A stretch of 64,000 nucleotides of DNA from Ifrita kowaldi (GCA_013398055.1 VZRS01004530.1:232023-296022), one strand, 5' to 3'; numbered from the stretch's first letter, positions 13,246-25,907 are shown. Numbers and translations are program-made. Notes: a model not told the origin generated them from the sequence alone.

Positions 13246-16200
13246 GGTTTGAAGCTGCTCAGAAATGTGTGTCAGTCGTATTAACTCACATCTTGAAATT
13301 CCAGCCTCCTGATGTCTAGTTTTTAAAGGCAATGGACTAATGAGAAAAAGATGCATGGCTTCAGCTTTTTATTTATTTCTAGGCTCACTGTGAATCCTAA
13401 GCAATGTGATGCACCTGTGTATGCTGGCTTTACTGTAAGATTCTCAGTGGTTTAATGTACTGGTATGATGTTTCCAGACAAACACATATCTTGCAGGTGT
13501 GTAGCACTGTTTTCTCAGTGGTTTCTTGAGGGGCTGTAAAGAGCATCCATGTTGTGGCAATGCACCAGTGTTCAGACATTTTTGAGGCATTCAGACATCA
13601 GTGGTTAGCCCTCACTTGCCTTTAAGTGAATACATTCCAAGCAATTTGCCATCTCTCTGTTTTCAGCAATATTATAAACACAGCCTTGCACTGATATCTT
13701 GGCATAGGAGAGTGTACTTGGAGCAGTGTGCTCATTGAAGATTTTTTTTCACTCTTCAGCCTTGTGTGGTTCTTTAACGACCTGCTATATGCTGCCTCTT
13801 TCTCTAATCTTCTGAGAGAGTCAGCAGGCACAAACTGTGCTGAGAAAATTATACTATACCACATTCTGAAACTGTGGGTTTGATTCCAGCCTGTCTGGTG
13901 GGACTGCTGCTAAAAGTCAGCATCTAAAGAAGCAGCTCATTTGAATTCTGGATGTACACACAAGTTAATACGAATGTGCTCAGAGACTGAAGGCTGATGT
14001 ATCAAAGACACCGTTCAACACCACCTCAGGAATGTTCCTAATAGTGCAACCATTTTTTCCTTTCACTTCTGTCAAATTTATCAATGTCTGATGTCATTCT
14101 TTCACAAAGAGGCAGCCAATTAATATGTATAAAGTACAAATAAAAGTTCATCCCTATGCATTAACATTTACTCATGGCAATTATGCCTGAGCTTACTAAA
14201 TTCGTATGTCCCCCTCTGTTTCTTTCTTTCTATTCCCCCCCTACAGAAAGTGGTACCAGATCTATTTTTATTAAACTTTATGTGTATGTGTACCCCTGTA
14301 CCTGCATTTATATCTGCATTATCTATACTTCTTTCTATATATATACTTCAATGCTAAGGATTGAATAAATTTACCCACTTTTTGTATCTTACTGCTAGAG
14401 CGTTTCCTAAGAAAACTAATGGCTGCTTACCTGGAGCTAGACTGAGATATTAGGTAGGCACACAACTGCATTGCCCCAGGAAGTATACATGAAAGGAATT
14501 GGACCTGAGAGCAGCATAGTTTGTCTTGCCTCTCTGTGAAATGAAAAGGTAATTTGCACTTCTCCTTTCTCATGTGCCTTTTTCTGGTGCAAGTTAATTT
14601 TCCTGTGCAGTGGGGCAGTATGTAAGAGAAGGAGCCAGGCAGCTTTCATCTCTCACCACCTCTCTTGTGCCCACAGTCCCTCTCTCCCGAGCCCAGATAA
14701 TCCCCTAGCCTGGGGATGCCCCTGTGCTAGGCTCTGCCAGAGAAGGGACAATTTGATAAATATTACCTCTGCATAGAGACAGCCATAAGGTTAAATGCTG
14801 CATGCTTCCTTTGAAAGTTTGCCTAGATTCTACCCAAGAGGATCATCTTCTTGTCCCTGACCTTTAGTGCTTTGTGCAGGATGGGATGGATCTGCATGCT
14901 CTCAGTGTTGGGCATCTGGCTGTCCCTCTGTGGGTTTAGGACACGAGGGTGGGTGAAGGGAGAGAGTGCAGGACCTCACAGAATGTGTGTCAGCATTCTC
15001 CCCACCTGCAGCTGGAGGATGCTGTGCCACAAGTTGGGGTTTGCACTGGTTTTGGTGGAAACCAACAGTTTAAGTCACTGAATGAGGAACTTTGGTGAGG
15101 AGGCCATGTGTAGGGTGAGATTTTTCTGCAAAGTAAGGGAGCACCTCAAGGTAGCTTCTCAGAAAGTGGTTGTAACTCCAATTAACATCCTTGGATTCAT
15201 GCAGCCTGCAACCACTCTCCTTCAGTTGGGCTGGCCACTTTCTAAGGGACTGGAATGGGTGAAGTGAGAAGATGGTGGTCAAAAGATAGACAAGAGATTA
15301 TATTTTAATGCTATATAATTTTCCACACTCCTCCTCTGGCAGGAATATTTATATTAAAACTTAATTCTCCTTCATTCCCTTCCAGCTCCACACTGGGACC
15401 TGAAACTTGCAAATAAATGTGTCTTTGTAAGGACTTTATGTTCAGGGATGCAACTGTTTTCTGCTCTCTGACAGGATGAGATGGAAGACGAAAGACCACA
15501 GAAGCTAGACTCCTATCCCGAGGAGTAAGTTCAGAGTTATTGGCTCAGCCAGATCAAAAAACGAACTGCTATTGCAGTAATCACTGCAAGTACCTGGAGG
15601 CTATAGTCAGGATTGGAAGGATGCTCCTTTGATGTTTTCCTAAAATAAATACAAACATTTGTTACTCTTTTAAGCTGAGTCAACAAAAGAGCAGCTAACT
15701 GCTCTGTTAGCCAAAAGATCCCTAGCACTACTTTGGTCACTTTTTCTTCTGCCATGGCTTAAATCACAGTTTAAATATTATCTTCCTTTCTTCTCTTAAA
15801 GATTGACTGAAAATTAGAGGCCAGAGGAGAGAAGGGAAGCAGACCCCACGGCTTTAAAAAGGACAACAGGATTTTGGTTCCTGTTGACTTGTCTTCAGTC
15901 CACTCCTGGCTGCATCCTCAATGCTTGCATTTTCAGTTACTCGCAGTGTAACTAGCAAGCAGCCCTCCCTGGCAGGAGGCTTCTCAGAGTGGGCTGCTTT
16001 GTCTCTGTACATCACCACATCGCCTGGGGACAGCCACACTTGTCTGACATCTTTTTGCTGGTGACTCCTGTGCTACCTTGCCAAGTCCTGGTGGCTTTCC
16101 TGAATTCTGACTGAGCATCCTGAGATGCTTCAATCCAGCAGCCAACTGTCATCAACAGTAAATGTATTTACCATGATTAAAATTAGTTTGTTTTGTTCAA

Positions 16201-18059
16201 AGTAACACTTGTCTATGTGTTTTAGTTCATGTGACGAACAACACAATTAACATCTATTTCGTCCCCATCTGTACATTTACATGCTGCTGAAGCCCCTGTG
16301 AGCTGGGTGATTTATAAGCCCTTTGTGCCACTTGCCTGTCCCACTCAGTAGGAAACTATAATCTAACCCTTTCCCTAATGGCATTAAAAGGTGCAATTAA
16401 TCAATAAAAGTGGTCAGTTAATATTCTCCACATGTAAGTGCCGAACATCAGAATAATATGCTGTCTTGTGGTTGGCATCCCATCATTTCGTGGTTTAGTT
16501 AAAAAGGAAATTGGCAGGACAACCACAGTGTGCACCATGGGATTGCTCCACGGATCTGGGGCAGCTGTTATATCTGCTGCAGAGAAATGTTTTCTCTGCT
16601 GAAAGAGTTTTTTAAAATAAACAGACAAGTTAGTAGCGAGTAAAATTTTCTTTACATGGTTTGAGAAACTTTCTTTCTTTTTAGTTCAAAGACTTAAATG
16701 GCATGAGGGAATCCCCTAGCAGCCATAGGCCCTGGGAATTAAATTTTCTCCATCTGTTCCCTATTCCCTGAGCAACATAGCACAAATCCTACTACCATAT
16801 ATCTCTCTAAGCAGCCTCCTGTGGAAAGAGGGAAACTTGATTAGTGCATGTGCATATGATTGTCTGCCCACATTTAGAAAACTGGCCACTAAGAGAAATG
16901 TTGGCTTGATATTCCTTACCATCCTGAAGATCTCTGCACTGTATACATGACAAGGTAACATTTCCATTGCAGTGTGCAATGTGGGAAACAAGGATTGAGG
17001 TATTCTTACCTGAAACCAAATCAATTAATTTGCTCTACAGTTCTCAAAAAGGTCCTTCTCTTAATAAAGGGCTGACTTGGCTTCAGCAAGTTTGGGGCTC
17101 TTGTGTTTTACCAGTGCTCTGCAGATGACCTGGAACAGTTAGCAGGCAGATGAAGTCCACCTAGGAATACCTTCTGAATACACCATTTAAATGCTGTTTA
17201 TAAAGTAATAACTGTGATTTTTCTAACTGAAGTTGTCTTGAAATTTTTTCTTCAGCTGTTCTTTGAATTGGGAACATTTTTTTCCAGAAAATGCCATAAT
17301 AAAGTGAGTTGCTTTGTTCTTTAGCTTTCTGGTGAGGAATTAAAATAGGCTGTTCAGCTATTTGTGTGTTTTCTGTCTGAAGCTCCCATGAACTTTAGGC
17401 AGGTTTTCATCCCAGGCTGTTTTGTCTATGTCTGAATGCTAATGTTTCATTTCATTTAACAAGCCACTGTTTTTTTTCTGGAGCTTAGGCCTTTCAGTTT
17501 CAAGAGGTTGGGCCTTGCTTATGCTTGAATATGGGTCATATTGTATCTGACTGAGACCATGTGGTACACTGGTGGGTTAATTTTAAGATTTTTGGTACTT
17601 GTTTAGAAAGAGCTTTGCAAGATATGACTGCATCCTATGTTCCTTATTCACTCAACTGCTCTTTTTCATTCACCTTTGAATTCCCTATAATGTGGTCCAT
17701 GTGTGTAGACTATGTTTTATGGATGAAATGGATTGGCAAATTAAGCTACCTGGCTATGGAATTCAGTTCCTTAAAGTGCAGTTCTGCGTCTCATTCCAGA
17801 GCAGAAAGGGGAAATTTATAACAGACGTGAATAGATTCGCGATATTGCAGGGCAGATATTTTTCATCAGGGGTGCCCTAATAATGAAGAGTTTCAAAAAG
17901 ACCATTTTAGCAGAACTTCACAGTTGCTGTCTGGACATAGGTTGGCCTAACATTTGTTTAGTAGTTTGGGGTTTTTTTAGGGATATGGCTGAACAATAAA
18001 AAATGGACTTCATGAGCTTCATAAAAAAACATTAGAAGTTGAGAGTCTGAAGTTGTTTG

Positions 18060-18290
18060 TACAAAAGTTTTCAAAGGGTCTAGTTTGTGAATTTTTAAAT
18101 TATTAAATATAATTTTTCTAATTTTGATCAAGAATGGTATTTTCAAATGGTGTAAATTGGTTATAAATAATTTTCATGTGCAACTGTCTATACACCAAAA
18201 CAAAAAAAATTTACTTGTTATATTTTATTACAGCAATTTTTGTTTTAAAAGTTAATTTAAAATTAAAACACTGTGGTATTCTAAGCAATG
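18060..18290. repeat. AT-rich low-complexity block
   Basis: Nearly all bases are A or T, with many AATTTT/TTAAAA words and a short inverted pair (GTTTTAA with TTAAAAC) near 18241-18269. Blocks of this kind can act as matrix-attachment or nucleosome-depleted DNA, but composition is the only evidence. Confidence 0.5.
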
Positions 18291-18419
18291 CAACATATGT
18301 ATAGCTGTTTTCAGGTAAATCCTGTGCTAAAAAGTAACCAAAATGCCAATCACTCTAATTATGCACTACTTTCATCTACTAGCTGTTTAGCAGATGTATG
18401 GCTGGACAACTTTCTGTAA

Positions 18420-18800
18420 GAGGGATATGCAGAGTGGAGAAGGTGGAGACGTCATTGCACTCTACAACTTCCTCAGGCGGGGAAGCAGAGGGACAGGCAC
18501 CGATGTCTCCTCTGGTGAGCAGTGACAGGATCTGAGGCAGTGGCCTGAAATTGTGTCAGGGGAGGTTTAGGTTGGATGTTACGAAAAGGTTCCTCACCCA
18601 GAGAGTGGTTGGGCACTGGAACAGGCTCCCCAGGGAAGTGGTCACAGCCCCAAGCCTGACAGAGCTCCAGAAACATTTGGACAATGCTCTGAGGCACATG
18701 CTGTGACTCTTGGGGTGTCTTGTGCAGGGCCAGGATTTGGACTTTGATGATCCTTGTGTTTTCCTTCCAACTCAGCTTATTCTATATTCCATGATTCCAT
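18420..18800 (+). mobile_element. CR1 LINE 3' fragment, plus strand
   Basis: A shorter plus-strand CR1 copy of the same subfamily as the one at 10.5-11.2 kb. Shared landmarks in order are: 'TACAACTTCCTCAGGCGGGG', 'GGTTAGGTTGGAT'-like sequence (18570s), the 'CACTGGAACAGGCTCCCCAG' block (translating as HWNRLPRE-like), 'CCCCAAGCCTGACAGAGCTC', and the 3' UTR 'GATCCTTGTG' to 'CCTTCCAACTCAGC'. It ends in degenerate ATTCTATATTCCATGATTCC repeats. It begins much further 3' than its sister copy, so only about 380 bases remain. Frameshifted and inactive. The minus-strand frame at 18697-18473 is antisense. Confidence 0.93.
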
Positions 18801-20151
18801 AAGTTTTTTCTGTCCTTTTTTTTTCCCATCTGTTACTTCTCTTAATGACAATCTAGCCTTTTCCTGAGTGAAAATCAACATATCCGTGCTCATCATAATT
18901 AGGAGCAGAACTGTTGTGTCTTTGATCTCTGAGAGTTGAAGAGCAGCCCATTGTGCTAAACACCAGAAAAACACTGCACCTGTGCATATGTAGCTCTTGA
19001 AGAAGCAGTCTCACTTCCTCTAAGCAAGTTAAGATCGGGACACTGGCAACAATAAAAAGGCCAAACCATCATCACTCTCTCTCCTTTTCTGATAAAGTGA
19101 ACATTGCTGTCATGAAGATTCATTGTGACTCAGCTGTCCAGTTCTACAGTGCCTGAGGGGCAACACTGGACCTCACCCAGGTCATTGGTGGTAGCTGTAC
19201 TAGCCTTGAAATCATCAGAAAAAATATGTTCATTCCTTATGAAACTAGTTGTTTCTTGATTTTCTGACCTCTTCCCCTCAAAATTTTCAATGAGTTTGTA
19301 AAAGAAGATGGCAGTAAAAAATACTTGGATCGATTGTTCTAGTAATAGCTTGTAATATATTTAATGGTTCTTTTGATTTACTGAATAACATTTAAGGTAA
19401 AATCTCATTCCAGACATACACAATTCTGCTCTTAGTGCTGTTTCTATTTCACAGCAACTTCTTCTTGTAAAAAGATCTATTTTATGAGGGTAGCTTCATA
19501 AGAGAAGTTAATTTTTCATTTGCAGATTGTTAAATTACAGCAGTTTCTGTATCTAACTGCTAAGGAATGGGAGCTTTTGATTTGGCTACAGTTTTAGATA
19601 AATACATTATTTATGAAAACAAGCATTTCTCCTCATAACGTATCAGGAAATAGTTTGCATAATCCCCAGCTTCTTGCAGAAATCCAAACATGATTCATTT
19701 CCTTTTCACAGGTTTTGATGGTGTAAGAACATAAGAAAGTTGATTCAAAATACACCCTCTGAGGCCAAATTTGACCTCTTCTCAAACACTTCTGCTTTGC
19801 TCAAAGAGGCTGATCCGCAGGGATTGATGTCAAAGGAAGGTGCTCAGGGTCCAGGGTCTGGGATGCTGAATATGGCACTTTTTCAAGGTGAAATAGCGAC
19901 ACAGAAGGAAGATATTTTTATAAGTAAAAGTACTTGCCTGATTCTCCTGTCACTGCTCAACGACATGCATTTATGTATTCTATTTAAAGCAGTGTTAAAT
20001 GCATAAATATGTGTAGTCTGTGACACTCGGCTCAATAGATATTAAAAGATCCCGATCTGTGGTAGTCATTTAACTTGTTCTTTAAGACTTTTGCTACTGT
20101 TTCACATTTTCTGCGCCTTTTTAGAGTGTGAGATGAAAGCTGAATTGCGGT

Positions 20152-20170
20152 GATAGCTCAAAGAGCTATC
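20152..20170. repeat. perfect 8-bp hairpin next to a T run
   Basis: GATAGCTC (20152-20159) and GAGCTATC (20163-20170) are exact reverse complements separated by AAA, immediately followed by CTTTTTTT. On RNA it would resemble a hairpin plus U-tract, but there is no transcript evidence. Confidence 0.6.
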
Positions 20171-20260
20171 CTTTTTTTCTCCTTCCCATTCCTCCCCCCT
20201 CACCTTCCTCTTCCCCCTGTCCTTCCCCTCCACTTCCCTTCTCTTCTGCTTTTTTAAAGA
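20168..20260. repeat. polypyrimidine tract (C/T-rich)
   Basis: About 90 bases made almost entirely of C and T on the plus strand, mixing CCTTCC, CCCCCC and TTTT words with few interrupting purines. Such tracts are common simple-sequence features of vertebrate DNA and can form triplex (H-DNA) structures. The only support here is composition. Confidence 0.8.
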
Positions 20261-22304
20261 GAGTAGGACTGGTTATTTTCATTATTATTTTATGCCAACA
20301 CTGAGTTGAAAACATTTGTAGTTGTTTAAGTGCTTAAGGAGGATCTGCTTCTTACCTCCGGGTAAGATAGTAAACTCTTCCATGTGTTGACTTCATCTGT
20401 TATCCCTACCCATTTTCCACATGCCTGAGGGATATTTACTCAGACAGACTCTCTCTGTACTAGAGAAATCTCCCGCGAAGGTCAGCCAAACAAGCAGCAC
20501 TTACTCAGGAGCAATGTGATGGGTGTGTATGTGTGAACGGCAGGTCAGTGACATGCGCTGAGCAAAGAAAGAGGGAGCAAGCCTTTCCTTTTCAGCTTCT
20601 TCATGAGAATAACACTGTCTTCAGAACTGAAGAGCCTTCCTTGCCCTGCCATCTGCACTCCAAGCAGCAGTGGTCCTTCCCAAAACCTGGTTTGAGGTGC
20701 TTGTTCTCCAAACCTTTGAAACTCTAGTTTTTGCTAATTTAGGAGTGAACACTGGGCCAAATCACGCAATGGGTGATGATCTCTCTGGAGGGGTAACTCC
20801 AACGCTGTGGTGCGGACCTAGATTTTGGCATCCAGCAAGGGGTCTGCAGACTGCGGACCCCTGAGGGCTACATCTGCATTTCACTCCTCTCCTGATGTTT
20901 GCCTGTTCCTCCCTGAACCAGGCATCAAATTCAGCTGGCAGGTGAACACGAGCTCCTACGAATCTGCATCTGATATGTACAGTCACAAGGTGGGGGGCAG
21001 GCTGCAAAGGTGAACATATGAGTGCTTTTATGGGGAGGAGGGAACCTGACACAGGGAGAAATCGTGCAAATCACATAAGTCACATTGTGCAAATGAGATT
21101 TGCCTTTCCACATGGCCTCTGAGTGCTAGCAAAGCTCTCCCTAACCACAAAGCTCGATATTCAAATGTCAGTCCTTGCCTTAACAAGTAATTCACCTTAA
21201 CAGGGTTATATATGTGAATAGCCTCACTGGGATCAAAGGAGTTACTTACCTGCATGCAGTGTCATGCACACGCACTCACAGGATCAGGCCCTCCAGGCAC
21301 ACAGCAGCTTTCATTGCCCTGTGTGCTGCTAAGTCACAATCTGATGTCAATTAAGGAAAGTGAAGAGAAGCATATGCTTACATGGCAAGAGTGCTGCAGA
21401 GTGGTTTAAAGTGTAAAAGGTTTAAATCACACCAAGGCTATAAAAATCAGCTTTGTTTATGGACTGGTGCAGAGACCTATTGTACTTCATATCGATCAAT
21501 CCATTGAACACCTGGTTCAAAATGTTCAATTGAAAGCTGGGGAAAAGTGCTAAATTGAACAATCTAAGTAACCTGTGAACCCGACAGTCATAAATCGATG
21601 GAGATGTTACACACAGTTAACCCTAACCAGTTAGTAAGTTGTACCAGTTATTAGCTGTGTTACCTGGTTAGGAGCTAGTTCACTGCTTCAGAATTGTACT
21701 AATACAGAAAACATCTTTGTGCTGAATGTTCCTCAGTAAACAGTACCAGATTCACTGAAGACTTTCTCCCCTGCTTCTGGGCCAGACAAACTTTGCTTGA
21801 ATATTAGTTTGGAAAAGAGGACATTTGAAATTAAGAGACAGGTTTGCAAAAACTGCGAACTTCAGGGGACTCAAAAATGTGGCCAAAAAAGATGGAGGAT
21901 CTGCTTTTCAAAGGTGCTTTATTCTGTGTGGAAGATTATTCACATCTGTATGGTCTCTGACAGACACTGAATTTTCTGATGCCAGTGCTGTTTGTAACTT
22001 TTGTTCTCAGGTTCTTAGCAGACTTGGAAGGACTTTGGTTTGCTGGCCCACCTTGTCTTTTATCTGCCTGGCAACATTTGCCTTTCTTTGCTTCCTAAGG
22101 CCAGTAAATAAGCTGAGTTTTTCAGGAAGGTTTACAAGAACTTCTTGTTTCTGCTAAACCATTTAGCTTAGGGTTAATTGCATACACACCTCTAGCCCTC
22201 TATTAGCTTTTACATTATTTTATCCTTTCAGCTCAGGCTGACAGGGCTTCAATCACCTGGGTTACACATATAACTTAAAAAAATAAAATTAGTGAGATAT
22301 TGGC

Positions 22305-22319
22305 TTTTTTTTTTTTTTT
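22305..22319. repeat. poly(T) run
   Basis: A homopolymer of 15 T residues. No retroposed gene copy is visible on either side, so it need not be a reversed poly(A) tail. Confidence 0.85.
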
Positions 22320-23324
22320 CCCTGTCCTTCTTGTAACTTCTCCAGTGTTCTCAGACTTAGCAAAAAGCAATATCCATGGTTTGGAATTTTCTCCAGCCAG
22401 CTTTTTTAAACCTCTGGGTTGTAAATTATGCAGGTCTGCTGATTTAAATTGCTATTTAATGTTCTCCTGATTTACTGGAATGAACTGCATTGCATTGTCT
22501 TCTTATGGCAAAACGGATTTTGTCTGTTTTTTTCTTCAAAGAGACATCAGATTTATTTACAGAATATACTGGTTTTTGCATACATTATTAAGATGGCTAC
22601 AGTTGTGTGTAGTCAAGACCACAAATCTTTCTTGTTATCCTTAACTCTGATGAAAAACCTTACTTCTTGCTTCCATCCTTATTAATTTTCTGTAGTTCTT
22701 ATCTCCTGTCTAGTTCACAAGACTTGTAATAAATGCCTTTTTTGCGTAATTATTTTGATTTACATAGCTGTTTTCACTTTTATGCAAGTCAACATTTAGG
22801 CTAGTCCAGCTTTCATTCTTTTTTTTAAACCTCTAGTAAAATGTTTTTAAACACTTTCCAATTATTATCTACATTTCCTGTCTAATTTCTTTCTCCTAAA
22901 TGATTTAGTTCATAATTGTTTTCAGCTTTGCAAAATTGGCTCTTGCAATCCATCAAACATACATATTACTGATCTGGACTTAATTCTGATTATGCATAAC
23001 AAACAGAGGCAAATCATGATCACTTTTATCTAAACTACTGCTGATTTCTTAAGTCTGCTTCTATGATATTTTATTTTCATCTATAAGGATAAAATAATGC
23101 CATACAGCATTCCAAAATTGTTGGATGCAGCACTTTTAAAGGAACTTATAATTTATGGCTTATTCCAAGGATATATTAATTTGGTGGCATGAGAACTCCA
23201 AACCATGCTGTTCATAGTGAAGTGCTGACACTGCATGGTTTATTTTTCTTCTTGTTTAATGGATTCTTACTTAAGGAGATAGTTTTCCTCTTCTTCTGAT
23301 AATTGCTTGCAGAAGGCAGTGATA

Positions 23325-23343
23325 ACACACACACACACACACA
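23325..23343. repeat. (CA)n microsatellite
   Basis: About nine uninterrupted AC dinucleotides. Likely polymorphic in length between individuals. Confidence 0.92.
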
Positions 23344-23384
23344 AAACCTGTACCTTTTTGTACCTCTTTTGTAACACACCAATC

Positions 23385-23455
23385 TACAGATTAAGAATTG
23401 CTTATGTCTCTGAGCCTGTTTCCTAGTTTTACCATATTTCTTCTACCTTATTTTG
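23385..23455 (+). repeat. possible ancient MIR SINE fragment
   Basis: The stretch contains CTCTGAGCCT followed by GTTTCCTAG and TTTTACC, then a TTCTACCTT. This order resembles the amniote MIR core (CTCTGAGCCTCAGTTTCCTC followed by a TGTAAAAT-like word and later ACCT). The match is short and interrupted. MIR copies are old and rare in bird genomes, so this could be coincidence. Confidence 0.3.
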
Positions 23456-25355
23456 ATGACTAAGTGGAATTTAGAAGGAGAGAACTAGCTTCCCAAAGAA
23501 TCCTTCCCAAGGAAAAGGAATGGATAACAAGTGGAATATGTTTAACAGCTCCACCCCAACTGATATTTTAAAAAGGGCATGGTGCCTGTCTCAGCTTTTT
23601 ATGCTTTCTTGTTGCTGTCATCAACAGATTGCCAGATGGTAAGGTGGATTAGAGAGTCAGGCTTCAGTATCACATGTACCCTAGAAACCAGGAAACTGGT
23701 TCTTGAGTGGGAGACACTGCTAGTTTTGGTGGATCAGGGATATGATGCTGTATTGTTACTGTTAACAGACAAAGTTAGAAACAACAGCCAGCTTTGTGCC
23801 CTGAGATAGGGAAGATGATCTAATTTGGGGCGTGTTCTTTGTTTCCTGCTAGGGCTTTTTTAGAACACTTTGCAGCTACCTCACTTATGATTATGTTCAT
23901 CTTTGGTTTGTTGATGTTAAACACTTAGAATACTCTTGTGTATTTTTAAATTTGAAACCCTATTATATTTTCTGTGCAGTTATGATTTCGTCTTTCAAAT
24001 TAGATGAATGTTCAACAGAATTAGTCAATTTGCATTGTCAAAAATTTATTTCTCTTCTAAACCCTCTGCTTTTCATAAAATGACCTTTTTCCTTTAGGAC
24101 TGTCACTATAATTAATAACAATAAAATGATATTTTTCTGTGGCCTCTAAATGCTTAGGCAAATGCATCTCTTGGAGAATGGAGATTTGTGAAATTATTTT
24201 TTGATGAAAAATTTAGGCTCTCTAGTGCCAAACGTTTCATGAATACGTCAGTCTTTGCCACATTTTATTCCTGTTTCTTTCAAAAAGCTGAATATAAACT
24301 GTCCTGCTCCTTCCAAAATAACAAGCTTCTATACATCTGTTTGAAGAAAACCCTTCTCTCTGAAAAATTTTTGTACCATCTCTTCCATTAGAAGATTAGT
24401 GTGCCTAACATTGCCAACTGGATTAACTAATGAGATAGTACTGTGACACTCTCCTGCTTTCACAAGCATCTGGCGAAATGAGAACTGGGCAGACTACTCA
24501 TGGTTTTCATGGTGGCAATATTGTTGTGTCAGCAGGCATGGAGTGATGGACCAGTGGTAGGTGAAAAGATAAAACACAGAGTGTCAGAGAGGTGAGACAG
24601 CCACATGTAACTTGTAGGCAATCGGGCCTGAAAAGCTTTGATGACCCTCACTGTACTCGGTCAGGCTGCGCTCCAAATGGAGGGTGAGAATTTCATACAC
24701 ACTGACTTCCTCATATCAAAGGACTGCAACAGGTCTTAAAAGCTAGGGTGACAGCACTATTAAGTGCATTGCTCTGAGGGGCTGCCCTCTGTGCTCAAAG
24801 AGGTTTGTAGGAAGCCCTAGGCTGTGGCTGCTTGAGCAAGGAACTATTTATTCACTGCAAAATGATGATGATTTAACTGCAGTTTTAGATGTAGAGCTTC
24901 CTCTGATGATGCAGGAAATCACACTAAGTGGATGACAGAGACTGGCCAGTGGATCAGGAAGTTTCACAGTAACAGTCTTTCTGTGGGACAGGTCACTGAA
25001 CACAGCCTTTTCCAGCTTCCACACTCTGGTTTTGAGAAAAAAAGCTATGGTTCAAATTTTAGCAGAGCAGCCAAAATAAATTACTAAGGGTTATTTCCAG
25101 TTAAAACTTTGCATGATCCTTTTTGCCTATCCCCCCTGTAGCAGTACAACCTGTGGAAAACAGGCCTTACAGAAATGAAGCTCTGGTGGATCGCACTGGG
25201 AATAATGACAGAGTGTACGGGGAGGAGGCCACAAGCTCACTCTTCCTGCACTCATCCATCCCCCTGTATGAGACTGCTGGTTATGCTGCTCACACACCAA
25301 ACCAAAACTTATTAATCCTCAGAAAATGTGCTAATGCAGTGAGAGATCAATCAGG

Positions 25356-25907
25356 TGTACTGGGTCTGGGTGAGATGGAGTTAATTTCCCCCATAGCAGC
25401 CCTCACAGACCTGTGCTTTGTATTGATAGACACCAGTGTTTTGGCTACTGCTCAGCAGTGCTCACACAGCATCAGGTCTATCCAGCATTCTTCCCTGATC
25501 AGTAGGTTGGGGGTGGGAAAGATTTTAGGAGGGGACACAGCCAGGACAGCTGACGTAAACTGGCCAGAGTGATACTTCATACCATATGATGCCTGGTCAG
25601 CAATAAAAGCAAGGAGAAAAGAGGAGAGGGAGCGTTTGCTATTACACTTGTATTCCAAAGCAAACACTATGTGTACTGAAGTCCTACTTCCCAGGAAGTG
25701 GCTGGTCATTGCCTGCTCATGGGAAATAGAGAATAAATTTTTTGTTTTCCTTTTCTTCTGTGCATGGCACTTGCTTTATTAAACTGCCTTTGTCTTGATC
25801 CATGGAGTTATTTTTCATCTTATTTTCTTCCCCCTTGTGCTGCTGACAAGAGTGTGATAGAGTGGCTTGATGGGCACCTGACAGCCAACCAGGGTCAACC
25901 CACCACA
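25356..25907 (+). mobile_element. solo LTR of an endogenous retrovirus
   Basis: A 552-base block that starts with TG (TGTACTGGGTCTGGG) and ends with CA (CAACCCACCACA), as retroviral LTRs do. Inside, in order, are a U3-like part, a TATA-like AATAAAA at 25602-25608, a poly(A) signal AATAAA at 25732-25737 and a T-rich U5-like part. The overall text, including the GGTCAACCCACCACA end, resembles an LTR family I know as abundant in passerine birds. I do not assign a class. No second LTR, gag, pol or env sequence lies beside it, so it is best read as a solo LTR left by LTR-LTR recombination. The flanking pentamers (TCAGG and CCAGA) match only partly, so the target-site duplication is eroded or the edge is off by a base or two. 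The plus-strand open frame at 25123-25572 runs across the LTR edge and is not a gene. Confidence 0.82.

Larger units (their letters stand above)
11243..18419. other. noncoding unique sequence
   Basis: No gene recognised in about 7 kb. Visible items are a T/C homopolymer junction at about 13221-13245, CTTT-rich and TGTA-rich patches at about 14220-14345, and AT-rich sequence from about 18060. The stretch 16180-16560 is complex sequence with ATTAA/TTAAT motifs and looks like a possible conserved noncoding element. Good minus-strand donor strings occur at about 14430 and 17010 (CAG then GTAAG), but no open, acceptor-bounded exon accompanies them. Confidence 0.65.
18801..25355. other. noncoding sequence with simple repeats
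   Basis: No gene recognised. It holds a polypyrimidine tract (20168-20260), a long T run (22305-22319), a CA microsatellite (23325-23343) and a weak MIR-like patch (23385-23455). A minus-strand segment, 21340-21250, has a good acceptor and an excellent donor but stop codons in all frames. The 110-codon plus frame at 21825-22157 is cysteine-rich but matches no family I know and has no supporting context, so I treat it as chance. Confidence 0.65.

Noticed and set aside
21825..22157. 110-codon cysteine-rich plus frame
   Set aside because: No signal peptide arrangement, promoter, splice sites or family similarity; consistent with chance.
25123..25572. 149-codon plus-strand frame
   Set aside because: It crosses from unique DNA into the solo LTR without regard to the LTR edge and shows no known domain.
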